This document shows positions 1 to 7,293 of a stretch of 64,000 nt of DNA, piece by piece (position 1 is the first letter of the stretch; the number at the start of each line of letters is the position of its first letter). Under the pieces are notes generated by a model. That model saw nothing but the letters and a program-made list of their open reading frames with translations. It did not search any database and was not told the DNA's origin. The position numbers and the translations under genes are program-made. This DNA comes from an uncultured Bacilli bacterium (GTDB lineage: Bacteria > Bacillota_I > Bacilli_A > RF39 > UBA660). The stretch covers positions 41,011-105,010 of the forward strand of contig CAKOKD010000004.1 in the NCBI GenBank assembly GCA_934090935.1. The letters run 5' to 3'.

Positions 1-550
1 ACTTTTTAGTAGAATTTAGTTTAAACGCTAAATCTAATGTTTCATCAACAAATAGATATTGTTCATCATTAACACTTAATAAATCTTGCAAATTTTCATA
101 AGGATAAATAAGTTTAAAAATCTCACATCTACTTTTAATAGTTGGTAACATTTTAGATATACTAGTTGTTATAAAAAAGCCAACAATATTTTTTTCAGGT
201 TCTTCCAAAAATTTAAGAATTTTATTAGAAGCTGATATATTTAGTTTTTCAGCACTTTTTATTATATATATAGAATAACTTCCCATAACTGATGTTGTTG
301 AAAATGAATCTAATATATTTTCAATTTGTACAACTTTAATATCTTTACCATCTGGTTCAACTGTAATTAAATCCGGAAAATTATTGTTATCAATTAAATT
401 ATCAAATTCATGATTAGTAATAACTTTCAAAATATTTAAGATATCACTATATGTCTTTTCTATATTATTTGTCTCAAACAAAAAAGCATGAGAATTTTTT
501 TTCTCAAGAAATGATTTTTCTATGTTATTAATAATTGCTTCTTTGTTCAT
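1..550 (-). CDS. holB: DNA polymerase III delta-prime subunit (partial, 3' end outside window)
   Basis: This leftward reading frame starts with ATG at 550 and stays open to the window edge, so only about the first 183 residues are present. The translation begins MNKEAIINNIEKSFLEK and contains the delta-prime/AAA+ clamp-loader pattern: a helix with SAEKLNISASNKILKFLEEP followed by a FFITTSISKMLPTIKSRCE sensor segment (the SRC motif). Delta-prime joins DnaX in the clamp loader that puts the DnaN ring on DNA. The first AAA+ domain lacks a good Walker A, as is normal for delta-prime. It sits 5 bp downstream of the bofA-like gene. In Bacillus, holB lies a few genes after bofA, so several genes between them are missing here. 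Identity rests on the motifs and the location. Confidence 0.85.
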   Translation of the reverse strand, partial: MNKEAIINNIEKSFLEKKNSHAFLFETNNIEKTYSDILNILKVITNHEFDNLIDNNNFPDLITVEPDGKDIKVVQIENILDSFSTTSVMGSYSIYIIKSAEKLNISASNKILKFLEEPEKNIVGFFITTSISKMLPTIKSRCEIFKLIYPYENLQDLLSVNDEQYLFVDETLDLAFKLNSTKK

Positions 551-555
551 ATTCA

Positions 556-744
556 TCACCAATAAAATTTATAGGCAAGTATTCCATATATAATCAATCC
601 AGGAAATCCTAAAATTGATGTTATAATTAAACTAAAATAATTGATTGGAACAAAATAACCTATTTTAACCAATATAATATTTAAACTATAAATTGTAATT
701 GTTGAAAACACAAAGTTTTTTAACAATTTTTTTATTACTTTCAT
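556..744 (-). CDS. bofA: BofA-family small membrane protein (pro-sigma-K processing regulator family)
   Basis: This is a 62-residue protein made almost entirely of two hydrophobic helices. Its C-terminal half carries the family pattern VPIN, then about eleven hydrophobic residues, then ILGFPGLI. Bacillus subtilis BofA has VPIN and ILGIPG in the same places. BofA inhibits the SpoIVFB protease that processes pro-sigma-K during sporulation. The gene is the downstream neighbour of recR, as in Bacillus (dnaX, yaaK, recR, yaaL, bofA), although yaaL is missing. It is shorter than Bacillus BofA (87 residues), mainly at the N terminus. Whether it acts in sporulation here is inferred, but spoIIR-, spoIID- and spoIIQ-like genes elsewhere in the window support it. 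Confidence 0.75.
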   Translation of the reverse strand: MKVIKKLLKNFVFSTITIYSLNIILVKIGYFVPINYFSLIITSILGFPGLIIYGILAYKFYW

Positions 745-782
745 GTTATCACCATATTACAATATATTTTAATATACTTATT

Positions 783-1379
783 TTATGATACTTCTTTTCT
801 ATCCAAAAGAGCTTGATCCAATGTTAGTGCATCAAGATAGTCAAGTTCCACTCCCATTGGAATTCCATAAGATAATCTAGTTATCTTAACATTTTTATTT
901 TCTAATATTTTCTTAATATACAAAGTTGTTGTTTTTCCTTCAATAGAAGATTTTAACGCAACAATTACTTCTGCGTTTTCAACGCCTTCCAATCTTTTAA
1001 CTAGACTGGATAAATTGATGTCTTCTGGATAAATACCATCCATTGGAGATATAAGTCCATTCAATACATGATATTTTCCATTAAAGCTTCCAGATTTTTC
1101 AAACATAAATACACTTTTATAATCTTCAACAACACATATAAGATCATTACGTCGATGTGAATTTGCACAAATATAACATTCGTCTTGATCAGTTAAATGT
1201 CCACAAATTTTACATCTATGTAATTTGCTTTTGCATTCTTTAATCGCATTTACAAAGTTATCAATATCTTCATCGCTTAATTCAAGTAAAGCTAAAGCAT
1301 TTCTTTCAGCACTTTTTTCTCCAACTCCCGGTAATTTTTTAAATGACTCTATTACATTATTTAAACTGCTTGGATACAT
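783..1379 (-). CDS. recR: Recombination mediator protein RecR
   Basis: A 198-residue RecR of normal length. The N-terminal helix-hairpin-helix contains LPGVGEKSAER (residues about 17-27). It is followed by the C4 zinc finger CKICGHLTDQDECYIC (about 56-71) and a Toprim domain with ICVVEDYKSVF and the SPMDGI loop. RecR works with RecF and RecO to load RecA on SSB-coated single strands. The gene starts 1 bp after the ybaB stop codon, giving the standard dnaX-ybaB-recR operon, and recF lies 8 kb away on the same strand. All zinc ligands are present. Confidence 0.96.
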   Translation of the reverse strand: MYPSSLNNVIESFKKLPGVGEKSAERNALALLELSDEDIDNFVNAIKECKSKLHRCKICGHLTDQDECYICANSHRRNDLICVVEDYKSVFMFEKSGSFNGKYHVLNGLISPMDGIYPEDINLSSLVKRLEGVENAEVIVALKSSIEGKTTTLYIKKILENKNVKITRLSYGIPMGVELDYLDALTLDQALLDRKEVS

Positions 1380-1380
1380 A

Positions 1381-1680
1381 TTAAATCAAACCACCAAGTT
1401 GTTTACCATAAACGCCAAGTTTTGATTCAACATCACGTTCAATTTTAGAAATAGCATCATTGAAAGCTATCTTTATCATATCTTCTAAAATATCTAGATC
1501 TTCAACATCAAACTTTTCCATATTTTTAAACTTAACATTTTTTAATTTCTTGTCTCCGCTTAATACAACTTCAACTAATTCTGAACTACCAGTATATTCT
1601 GTAGAGTAAATTTCTTGTTGTTTTCTTTCTATTTCTTTTTGCATTCTTTGGGCTTGTGCCATTAAATTATTCATATTCAT
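1381..1680 (-). CDS. ybaB: YbaB/EbfC-family nucleoid-associated protein
   Basis: A 99-residue protein beginning MNMNNLMAQAQRMQKEIERKQ, the typical N-terminal helix of YbaB/EbfC. It is followed by the three-stranded sheet (ELVEVVLSGDKKLKNVKF) and a C-terminal helix. Members of this family are homodimers that bind DNA and are encoded between dnaX and recR in most bacteria. The same arrangement holds here, with 11 bp from dnaX and 1 bp to recR, so the three genes are almost certainly co-transcribed. The Bacillus orthologue is called yaaK. Confidence 0.93.
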   Translation of the reverse strand: MNMNNLMAQAQRMQKEIERKQQEIYSTEYTGSSELVEVVLSGDKKLKNVKFKNMEKFDVEDLDILEDMIKIAFNDAISKIERDVESKLGVYGKQLGGLI

Positions 1681-1691
1681 AATATTTTCTC

Positions 1692-3275
1692 CTATTCCAT
1701 ATTTACATTATTTGAGCCAAATATACTTTCAGCCAACTGACATGAATTATCATCTTTATTTATATAAATGGTTTCATCTATTAATTCATACTTTTTATGT
1801 TTATCATATGTTGATAAAAATACTTTCCACTCTTGTTCAGTTAAAAACAAAAATTTATATTCCTTGTTTAAAACTTTTTTAAACTGAATTTCAAGTTCGT
1901 GTAGTTTTTTATTCCCAATTATTTTTGTGCTTTCACTTTTTGTTACAAGTAAAGCATAATCATTAGATACAATTTGAGGAATTGAATTTTTAACAATAGT
2001 TTTGAATTCTTTTAAATCGTTATTGTCTAAGTATGTATAAAATTCTTTCCATGATTCTATAAATGAAAGTTTATTTTCTTTACTTGCTGATACTAAAGTA
2101 TTGTTCATTCTAGTATCAATAAATTCTTTCGTTACTTTATAATAACTAGAATCATTTGCAGTTAACATTTCGTTTACGTCAACTTTAGTGTCTTTTGGAA
2201 TTATTTCCCGGGAAATAATTTGATTAATATCACGACTACTTAAATTTACTTCATCATCATTTATAAATGATACTAACTCTAACTCCAGCATCAAGAATCC
2301 ATTTGAGTTAGAATTAAGTTTTCCTAATAAATCATTAAGTGAATTAATTATTTTTTTTAATTGTTTAAAAGCATTGTTGCTTACATTTTTTTGTTTTAAA
2401 GCAATAGCTTTATTTAAAAAGTATTCAATCATTTTATCAAGCAATAGTTTTATATCAATACCACATTTTTTTATATCTGATAATTTTGTTAATAAATCAT
2501 CTAAATTATTATGAAGAATTGCAACATATAATTCTTCAATATCATCATCAGTTATTGTTCCATAATTTTGTTTTAAAACATCTATATTTATTTCTTCACT
2601 TATCTTTGATAGTTGATCCAAAATACTTAGTGCATCTCTCATACAGCCATCAGATAAGAATGCAATCTCAGCCAAAGCATCATCTTCACTTTTTATATTT
2701 TCTTCTTCACAAATTTTTTTCAAATGTTCTGTTATTTCAGTCTTATCTATTCTTTGGAAATCAAATCTTTGGCATCTTGATAAAACTGTAATTGGAACTT
2801 TTTGAATTTCCGTTGTAGCTAAAATGAAAATAACATTATGAGGTGGTTCTTCAAGTGTTTTTAAAAAAGCATTCCAAGCACTTGTTGATAACATATGTAC
2901 CTCATCTATTATATATATCTTATATTTACTATTAGTTGGAGCAATATTTACCGAATCAACTATATTTCTAATATCATCGACGCTATTGTTACTTGCTGCA
3001 TCTAGTTCAATTATATCTGGGCTTTGATTAAAATTTTTGCAGTTTTCACATTCTCCACAAGAGATACCATTTTGTGGATTCAAACAATTTAATGCTCGTG
3101 CAAATATTTTTGCTGTACTTGTTTTACCTGTTCCTCTCGGCCCAGTAAATATATATGCATGAGCTATTTTATCATTAATAATAGAATTCACTAATATTTT
3201 TTTTATAGAATCTTGACCAACCAAATGATTAAAATCAGATGGTCTATATTTTCTGTATAACACCTTGTAGTCCAT
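1692..3275 (-). CDS. dnaX: DNA polymerase III subunits gamma/tau
   Basis: A 527-residue clamp-loader ATPase. Residues 45-52 form the Walker A motif GPRGTGKT. Residues about 64-79 supply the cysteine cluster of the zinc module (ending CGECENC). The Walker B segment is IYIIDEVHMLS, and sensor 1 is followed by LSRCQRFDFQRI. The C-terminal tau-like part (after about residue 370) is shorter and less conserved than in Bacillus. The protein drives ATP-dependent loading of the DnaN clamp and couples the polymerases to the helicase. It heads the dnaX-ybaB-recR operon and lies downstream of tadA and the SRP RNA gene. A perfect Noc-type palindrome lies inside its coding sequence at 2203-2216. Confidence 0.96.
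   Translation of the reverse strand: MDYKVLYRKYRPSDFNHLVGQDSIKKILVNSIINDKIAHAYIFTGPRGTGKTSTAKIFARALNCLNPQNGISCGECENCKNFNQSPDIIELDAASNNSVDDIRNIVDSVNIAPTNSKYKIYIIDEVHMLSTSAWNAFLKTLEEPPHNVIFILATTEIQKVPITVLSRCQRFDFQRIDKTEITEHLKKICEEENIKSEDDALAEIAFLSDGCMRDALSILDQLSKISEEINIDVLKQNYGTITDDDIEELYVAILHNNLDDLLTKLSDIKKCGIDIKLLLDKMIEYFLNKAIALKQKNVSNNAFKQLKKIINSLNDLLGKLNSNSNGFLMLELELVSFINDDEVNLSSRDINQIISREIIPKDTKVDVNEMLTANDSSYYKVTKEFIDTRMNNTLVSASKENKLSFIESWKEFYTYLDNNDLKEFKTIVKNSIPQIVSNDYALLVTKSESTKIIGNKKLHELEIQFKKVLNKEYKFLFLTEQEWKVFLSTYDKHKKYELIDETIYINKDDNSCQLAESIFGSNNVNME
2203..2216. promoter_or_regulatory. Noc-binding-site-like palindrome (NBS) inside dnaX
   Basis: The sequence ATTTCCCGGGAAAT is a perfect 14-bp palindrome identical to the core of the Bacillus subtilis Noc-binding site as I recall it. 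It sits in the dnaX coding region, about 11.5 kb from the origin. A GC-centred palindrome of this length is very unlikely by chance at this base composition. The ParB-family gene at 20007-21122 carries mostly Noc-type DNA-contact residues, which makes it the natural partner. No other perfect copy was seen in the window. Confidence 0.7.
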
Positions 3276-3310
3276 AAGCTTTCACCTGAATAAATTATAT
3301 CATATTAACT

Positions 3311-3724
3311 TTATCTCTTACAATTATCTTTAAAGAATTGTGTCAATAAATCCTTATATTTTAAAGATTTATTGTCAATATCATTTATAATACATTTGTT
3401 CGTTTTGTTATATATCTTTTTACTTTCGTTTCTGGGTATCAAATAATAAACGTTTTTTACTCGGGCTTCCTTAATAACATTCATACACATATCACATGGC
3501 TCAAGTGTGACATAAAGATCACAATCAAACAATCTAAAATCTTTTAATTTTTTATTTGCTTTACTTATTGCCATAATTTCAGCATGATTTATTGTTAAAT
3601 GTTTTTGCATGCGACTATTGTGAGCTTTAGAAATTATTTTATCATTTTTTACTATAAAAGCAGCAATTGGAACATCATTATGTTTTAAAGATTTTAAAGA
3701 TTCTTTTATTAGTTTATCTATCAT
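3311..3724 (-). CDS. tadA: tRNA-specific adenosine-34 deaminase (TadA family)
   Basis: A 137-residue zinc deaminase. The HAE motif (TINHAEIMAI) supplies the first zinc ligand and the proton-shuttle glutamate. PCDMCM supplies the two cysteine ligands. TadA converts A34 to inosine in tRNA-Arg(ACG). I place the start at the ATG at 3724, which has a GGAGG five bases upstream. A longer in-frame start at 3787 would run through the SRP RNA gene. The order SRP RNA, tadA and dnaX resembles the Bacillus tadA-scr-dnaX neighbourhood. The protein is slightly shorter than most TadA proteins (about 150-165 residues). Another cytidine-deaminase-like substrate cannot be fully excluded. Confidence 0.86.
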   Translation of the reverse strand: MIDKLIKESLKSLKHNDVPIAAFIVKNDKIISKAHNSRMQKHLTINHAEIMAISKANKKLKDFRLFDCDLYVTLEPCDMCMNVIKEARVKNVYYLIPRNESKKIYNKTNKCIINDIDNKSLKYKDLLTQFFKDNCKR

Positions 3725-3777
3725 GGTTACCTCCAAAAAAATGTTGAAAACTTTACATATATTTAAATATAAAAAAA

Positions 3778-3848
3778 GCACACACAATTAGAGGTTGTTA
3801 TGGCTGCTGTATTCCTACTCTGACCAGATTCCAACATAATTGTTGTGC
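3778..3848 (-). ncRNA. ffs: Signal recognition particle RNA, small (4.5S-like) type
   Basis: On the minus strand the 71 nt fold into one long hairpin: GCACAACAATTA near the 5' end pairs with TAATTGTGTGTGC at the 3' end. The apex carries the SRP domain IV signature: GGTCAG, a three-pair stem GTA/TAC closing a GGAA tetraloop, then AGCAGCC. The GGTCAGA and AGCAG strands form the symmetric loop that binds Ffh. A run of seven U follows (3771-3777) and acts as the terminator. A matched promoter lies directly upstream. The RNA has no room for an Alu domain, so it is of the short type, unlike the roughly 270-nt Bacillus scRNA. Confidence 0.9.
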
Positions 3849-3854
3849 AAGTTA

Positions 3855-3883
3855 ATTATAGCAAAAAAGATAACATATAACAA
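3855..3883 (-). promoter_or_regulatory. Sigma-A-type promoter of the SRP RNA
   Basis: On the minus strand, TTGTTA (3878-3883) and TATAAT (3855-3860) are separated by 17 bases. The -10 is preceded by TGC, an extended -10. The predicted start, seven bases downstream, is the first G of the SRP RNA hairpin at 3848. Confidence 0.75.
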
Positions 3884-3945
3884 GATAAAATGAATGTTCA
3901 AATTTTAAAAATTTGTTATTATATATAATTGATCTATATACTCAA

Positions 3946-3961
3946 TGTTTCACGTGAAACA
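3946..3961. promoter_or_regulatory. parS site 1
   Basis: Perfect 16-bp parS palindrome, first of seven. It is the left copy of the duplicated parS-plus-flank unit. Confidence 0.95.
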
Positions 3962-4116
3962 TATTAATCTAAACATGCAAATTTAATCAAATTAAAATAG
4001 TAATTAAATATATATCTAAATTTAAATATAGTATTTAAATTAACGTGTTATATGTTTAAGCAAAAAATTTTAAATGTTAATAAAATATTTTATGCTTTTA
4101 TTGAAAAAAACAGTAA

Positions 4117-4132
4117 TGTTTCACGTGAAACA
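4117..4132. promoter_or_regulatory. parS site 2
   Basis: Perfect 16-bp parS palindrome. Its left flank (GAAAAAAACAGTAA) resembles the left flank of site 7 (AAAAAAAAGCAATAA). Confidence 0.95.
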
Positions 4133-4223
4133 TTACAAAACATTATATATAAAGAAACAAAATGTCTCATTTGAATAAAATAACACATATAAATTCAAAA
4201 CGATTATTAGTTTTTATCTACTA

Positions 4224-4239
4224 TGTTTCACGTGAAACA
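4224..4239. promoter_or_regulatory. parS site 3
   Basis: Perfect 16-bp parS palindrome. The symmetry extends outward (CTATG before, CATAG after), giving 20 bp of dyad. Confidence 0.95.
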
Positions 4240-4312
4240 TAGTTTGCTTCAAATTTTATATCTATAATATTCCAATTTAAAATCAAATTATTTACTTATT
4301 TAATTAATTCAA

Positions 4313-4328
4313 TGTTTCACGTGAAACA
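4313..4328. promoter_or_regulatory. parS site 4
   Basis: Perfect 16-bp parS palindrome. The symmetry extends to TTCAA before and TTGAA after the core. Confidence 0.95.
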
Positions 4329-4421
4329 TTGAATGGTTTTAAGTTTGTTTATAAAACAATTAAATAATTTTATTATAAAAAACTAGAATGATAGTTGTAA
4401 TTTCTTAAAAGTATATAAATA

Positions 4422-4437
4422 TGTTTCACGTGAAACA
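4422..4437. promoter_or_regulatory. parS site 5
   Basis: Perfect 16-bp parS palindrome, 94 bp after the end of site 4. Confidence 0.95.
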
Positions 4438-4576
4438 TTGTTTTATTTATTCAATTTAATTATTAAAATTAATAAAATTTAAGCATTAAAGTAATTAAAT
4501 CAGTATTTAGAACTAATTGTATTTTTATTTGTTAGCTATTATTTAAATAAAAAGTAAATATATTTTTAAATTAATA

Positions 4577-4592
4577 TGTTTCACGTGAAACA
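4577..4592. promoter_or_regulatory. parS site 6
   Basis: Perfect 16-bp parS palindrome. Its right flank, ATTAATTTGACCATACAAAA, is similar to the right flank of site 1. Confidence 0.95.
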
Positions 4593-4727
4593 TATTAATT
4601 TGACCATACAAAAATAATTAAATTAAAATGGTAATTTAATATTCGTTTAAGTTTAAATAGTATATTCATTTTTTATTTTTATATATTTAAATCTTATTAA
4701 TATATTTTTATTAAAAAAAAGCAATAA

Positions 4728-4743
4728 TGTTTCACGTGAAACA
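4728..4743. promoter_or_regulatory. parS site 7
   Basis: Perfect 16-bp parS palindrome, the copy nearest gyrA, 95 bp from its stop codon. Confidence 0.95.
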
Positions 4744-4838
4744 TATAAGTGATAAATATGAAGTTAGATTAATACGCAGATTTTAAAAATTAGTACTTTC
4801 AAAATAATTGTTGAAAACTTTTACAAAAAAAGAAGAAA

Positions 4839-7283
4839 CTATTCAGCTTCTTCCACTTCGTTTTCAGTTTCTTCTTTATCTAAAATACTTATTGTTGAAA
4901 CATATTGATTATCTTTTAGGTTTATAAGTTTTACACCTTGAGTAACTCTTCCTAATTGAGATATTTGATCAATTCCCATTCTAATTGTCATTCCTGATTC
5001 AGTAATCATCAATAAATCTTTTTCATTGTTAACAATTTTATGAGCTATCATTTCACCATTTTTTTCTGTAACGTTTAAAGCTTTAACTCCTTTGCTTCCA
5101 CGCTTAGTCATACGATATTCACTAATTAAAGTTTTCTTACCATATCCTAATTTAGTAACTATTAGTAAGTTATCTTCATCTTTTCCAACTTCCATTCCCG
5201 TACAAGAATATCCACCATCAAGATTAATACCTTTAACACCACTGGCAGTTCTACCCATTGGACGAATTTCGTTTTCATTAAATACAACCATACGACCTGA
5301 AGTAGATCCTAAGATAACCTTATTATTTCCATCAGAAACTTTTACGTCAATTAGTTCATCATCGTCTTTTAATGATATAGCTATTTTCCCTGACGTACGT
5401 ATGTTCGAGTATTCTTCTACTGGTGTTTTCTTTACTAATCCATTCTTAGTAGCAAACATTAAATACTTATTATCATGTTCATTACTGATACTTATAATTG
5501 AATTAATTTTCTCGCCCTTTTCAATTTGTAATAAATTTATAATTGGAAGCCCTTTAGCTTGTCTACTATATTCAGGAATCTCATAACCTTTTATACGATA
5601 AACTTTACCCTTATCAGTAAAGAATAAAATATAATCATGAGTTGATGCATTAACTAAATACTTAACATAATCTTCTTCATTAGTAGTCATTCCTTTAATT
5701 CCTACACCTCCACGATGTTGAGATTTAAATGTAGATGATGCACATCTCTTAATATATCCCTTATCAGAAATAGTAACAATTATATCTTCTTGAGGAATTA
5801 ATGATTCGTCTTCAATATAATCAATAGCAGTCATATCAATACTTGTTCTTCTTTCATCAGCATATTTTGCCTTAATTTCAAGAAGTTCTTTCTTAATTAT
5901 ATCTAATACTTTTTGTTCACTTGCAAGTATTTCTCTTAATTCTTTAATTTGTTCAATTAAATCAGCAAGTTCATTTTCAATTTTATCTCTTTCAAGGCCT
6001 GTTAATCTACGTAGCTTTAATTCTAGAATAGCATTTGCTTGAATTTCATCAAAAGCAAATCTTTGAATTAAATTTTCTCTTGCAATTACATCAGTTTCTG
6101 CTTCTTTAATAATTTTAATAACTTCATCAATATTATCAAGAGCAATCTTGTAGCCTTCTAAAATATGAACTCTTTCTTCTTTTTTCTTTAAATCAAATTT
6201 AGTTCTTCTAATTATAACTTCTTTTTGGAAATCAATATATTTTGAAATAATTTCTTTAATGTTCAAAACTTTTGGAGTTCCATTATCAATCATCAAGAAA
6301 ATAATACCAAATGTTGATTGTAATTGAGTATGTTTATATAAATTGTTCAAAACTACTTGAGGATTTGCTTCTTTTTTAAGAGTAATGATAATGTTTACTC
6401 CTTTTTCAAGACTTGTTGCATCATGATAATCAGCTATACCTTCTAAAGTCTTATCTCGAACTAATTCACCTATTCTAGTTTTAAGATCAAACGTATTAAT
6501 TCCATAAGGAAGTTCTGTTATTACAATTCTATTTTTTCCATTATTTTCATCAATTTCAGCCTTACAACGAATTGTAATAGTTCCTCGACCAGTTTCATAT
6601 GCTTTTTTAATACCACTGTTGCCTAAAATAATACCACCAGTTGGAAAATCTGGTCCTTTTAGTTTTTCCATTATTTCTGGAATAGTTATCTCATGATTAT
6701 CGATATAAGCAACGCATCCATCAATTACTTCTCCTAAATTATGAGGAGGAATATTTGTTGCCATACCAACAGCAATTCCCATTGTTCCATTTACTAAGAT
6801 ATTTGGAAATCTTGATGGTAAAACTTCAGGTTCAACCTCAGTTTCATCGAAGTTAGGGATCATATTAACAGTCTCTTTATTTAAATCACGAAGTAATTCA
6901 AGTGATATTTTTGCTAGACGAGATTCTGTATAACGCATTGCTGCTGCTCCATCACCATCCATGTTACCAAAGTTACCATGTCCATCGATTAACATGTGTC
7001 TATAACTAAAATCTTGAGCCATTCTAACCATAGCTTCATATATAGAAGAATCTCCATGTGGATGATATTTTCCCATAACATCACCAACAACACGTGCACA
7101 TTTACGATATTGCTTATCTGGTGTATAACCATTTTCATACATTGAATAAAGAATTCTTCTGTGAACTGGTTTTAATCCATCCCTTAAATCTGGTAAAGCT
7201 CTGGCAACGATTACGCTCATTGAATAGTCAAGAAACGAATCTTGAACTTCTGTAACTATATTATTTTGATTAACTCTATCCAT
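4839..7283 (-). CDS. gyrA: DNA gyrase subunit A
   Basis: An 814-residue type IIA topoisomerase breakage-reunion subunit. The N-terminal winged-helix domain includes HPHGDSSIYEAMVRMAQ (residues about 74-90), the quinolone-resistance region. Ser79 and Glu83 correspond to E. coli Ser83 and Asp87, so the sequence looks quinolone-sensitive. The active-site tyrosine is in AAMRYTESR, near residue 118. Six beta-pinwheel repeats follow, with the GyrA box in SSTFKSQHRGGVGIKG (residues about 525-540), which separates gyrase from topoisomerase IV. The acidic tail ends ETENEVEEAE. The gene lies 10 bp downstream of gyrB and is clearly co-transcribed with it. With GyrB it introduces negative supercoils. Confidence 0.97.
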   Translation of the reverse strand: MDRVNQNNIVTEVQDSFLDYSMSVIVARALPDLRDGLKPVHRRILYSMYENGYTPDKQYRKCARVVGDVMGKYHPHGDSSIYEAMVRMAQDFSYRHMLIDGHGNFGNMDGDGAAAMRYTESRLAKISLELLRDLNKETVNMIPNFDETEVEPEVLPSRFPNILVNGTMGIAVGMATNIPPHNLGEVIDGCVAYIDNHEITIPEIMEKLKGPDFPTGGIILGNSGIKKAYETGRGTITIRCKAEIDENNGKNRIVITELPYGINTFDLKTRIGELVRDKTLEGIADYHDATSLEKGVNIIITLKKEANPQVVLNNLYKHTQLQSTFGIIFLMIDNGTPKVLNIKEIISKYIDFQKEVIIRRTKFDLKKKEERVHILEGYKIALDNIDEVIKIIKEAETDVIARENLIQRFAFDEIQANAILELKLRRLTGLERDKIENELADLIEQIKELREILASEQKVLDIIKKELLEIKAKYADERRTSIDMTAIDYIEDESLIPQEDIIVTISDKGYIKRCASSTFKSQHRGGVGIKGMTTNEEDYVKYLVNASTHDYILFFTDKGKVYRIKGYEIPEYSRQAKGLPIINLLQIEKGEKINSIISISNEHDNKYLMFATKNGLVKKTPVEEYSNIRTSGKIAISLKDDDELIDVKVSDGNNKVILGSTSGRMVVFNENEIRPMGRTASGVKGINLDGGYSCTGMEVGKDEDNLLIVTKLGYGKKTLISEYRMTKRGSKGVKALNVTEKNGEMIAHKIVNNEKDLLMITESGMTIRMGIDQISQLGRVTQGVKLINLKDNQYVSTISILDKEETENEVEEAE

Positions 7284-7293
7284 ACCTTACCTC

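Larger units (their letters stand above)
3946..4132. repeat. Left copy of a diverged parS-flank-parS duplication
   Basis: The DNA between parS sites 1 and 2 is similar to that between sites 6 and 7 (4577-4743). Both begin with the palindrome plus ATTAAT. Shared landmarks follow in the same order: an AAATTAAAAT-G/A-GTAAT block, a TTAAATA block and a poly-A-rich CAGTAA or GCAATAA block before the next palindrome. The spacers are 155 and 135 bp, so indels have accumulated while the palindromes stayed identical. Confidence 0.65.
3946..4743. other. Cluster of seven parS centromere sites (798 bp, non-coding)
   Basis: Seven identical copies of the perfect 16-bp palindrome TGTTTCACGTGAAACA occur at 3946-3961, 4117-4132, 4224-4239, 4313-4328, 4422-4437, 4577-4592 and 4728-4743. 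This is the consensus bacterial parS sequence bound by ParB/Spo0J. ParB nucleates there, spreads as a CTP-dependent clamp and loads SMC near the origin. The cluster fills the gap between the SRP RNA and gyrA, about 9-10 kb from oriC. There is no convincing gene between 3885 and 4838. The remainder is AT-rich DNA, part of it a diverged duplication. Spacing between starts is 89-171 bp. Confidence 0.95.
4577..4743. repeat. Right copy of a diverged parS-flank-parS duplication
   Basis: This is the counterpart of 3946-4132. The landmarks AAATTAAAATGGTAATTTAAT and TATTTTTATT before the second palindrome match the left copy with several mismatches and indels. The two copies suggest that the cluster grew by segmental duplication, with selection preserving only the palindromes. 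Confidence 0.65.

Noticed and set aside
3725..3787. Longer N terminus for TadA starting at 3787
   Set aside because: It would run through the SRP RNA terminator and lacks a ribosome-binding site; ATG 3724 has GGAGG.
3946..4743. CRISPR-like array of short repeats
   Set aside because: The repeats are 16-bp perfect palindromes with unequal spacers, no leader and no cas genes; they are parS sites.
5092..5586. Open reading frame antisense to gyrA
   Set aside because: It is a shadow of gyrA codon usage with no ribosome-binding site or family match; the same holds for other antisense frames over dnaX, gyrB, murA and addB.
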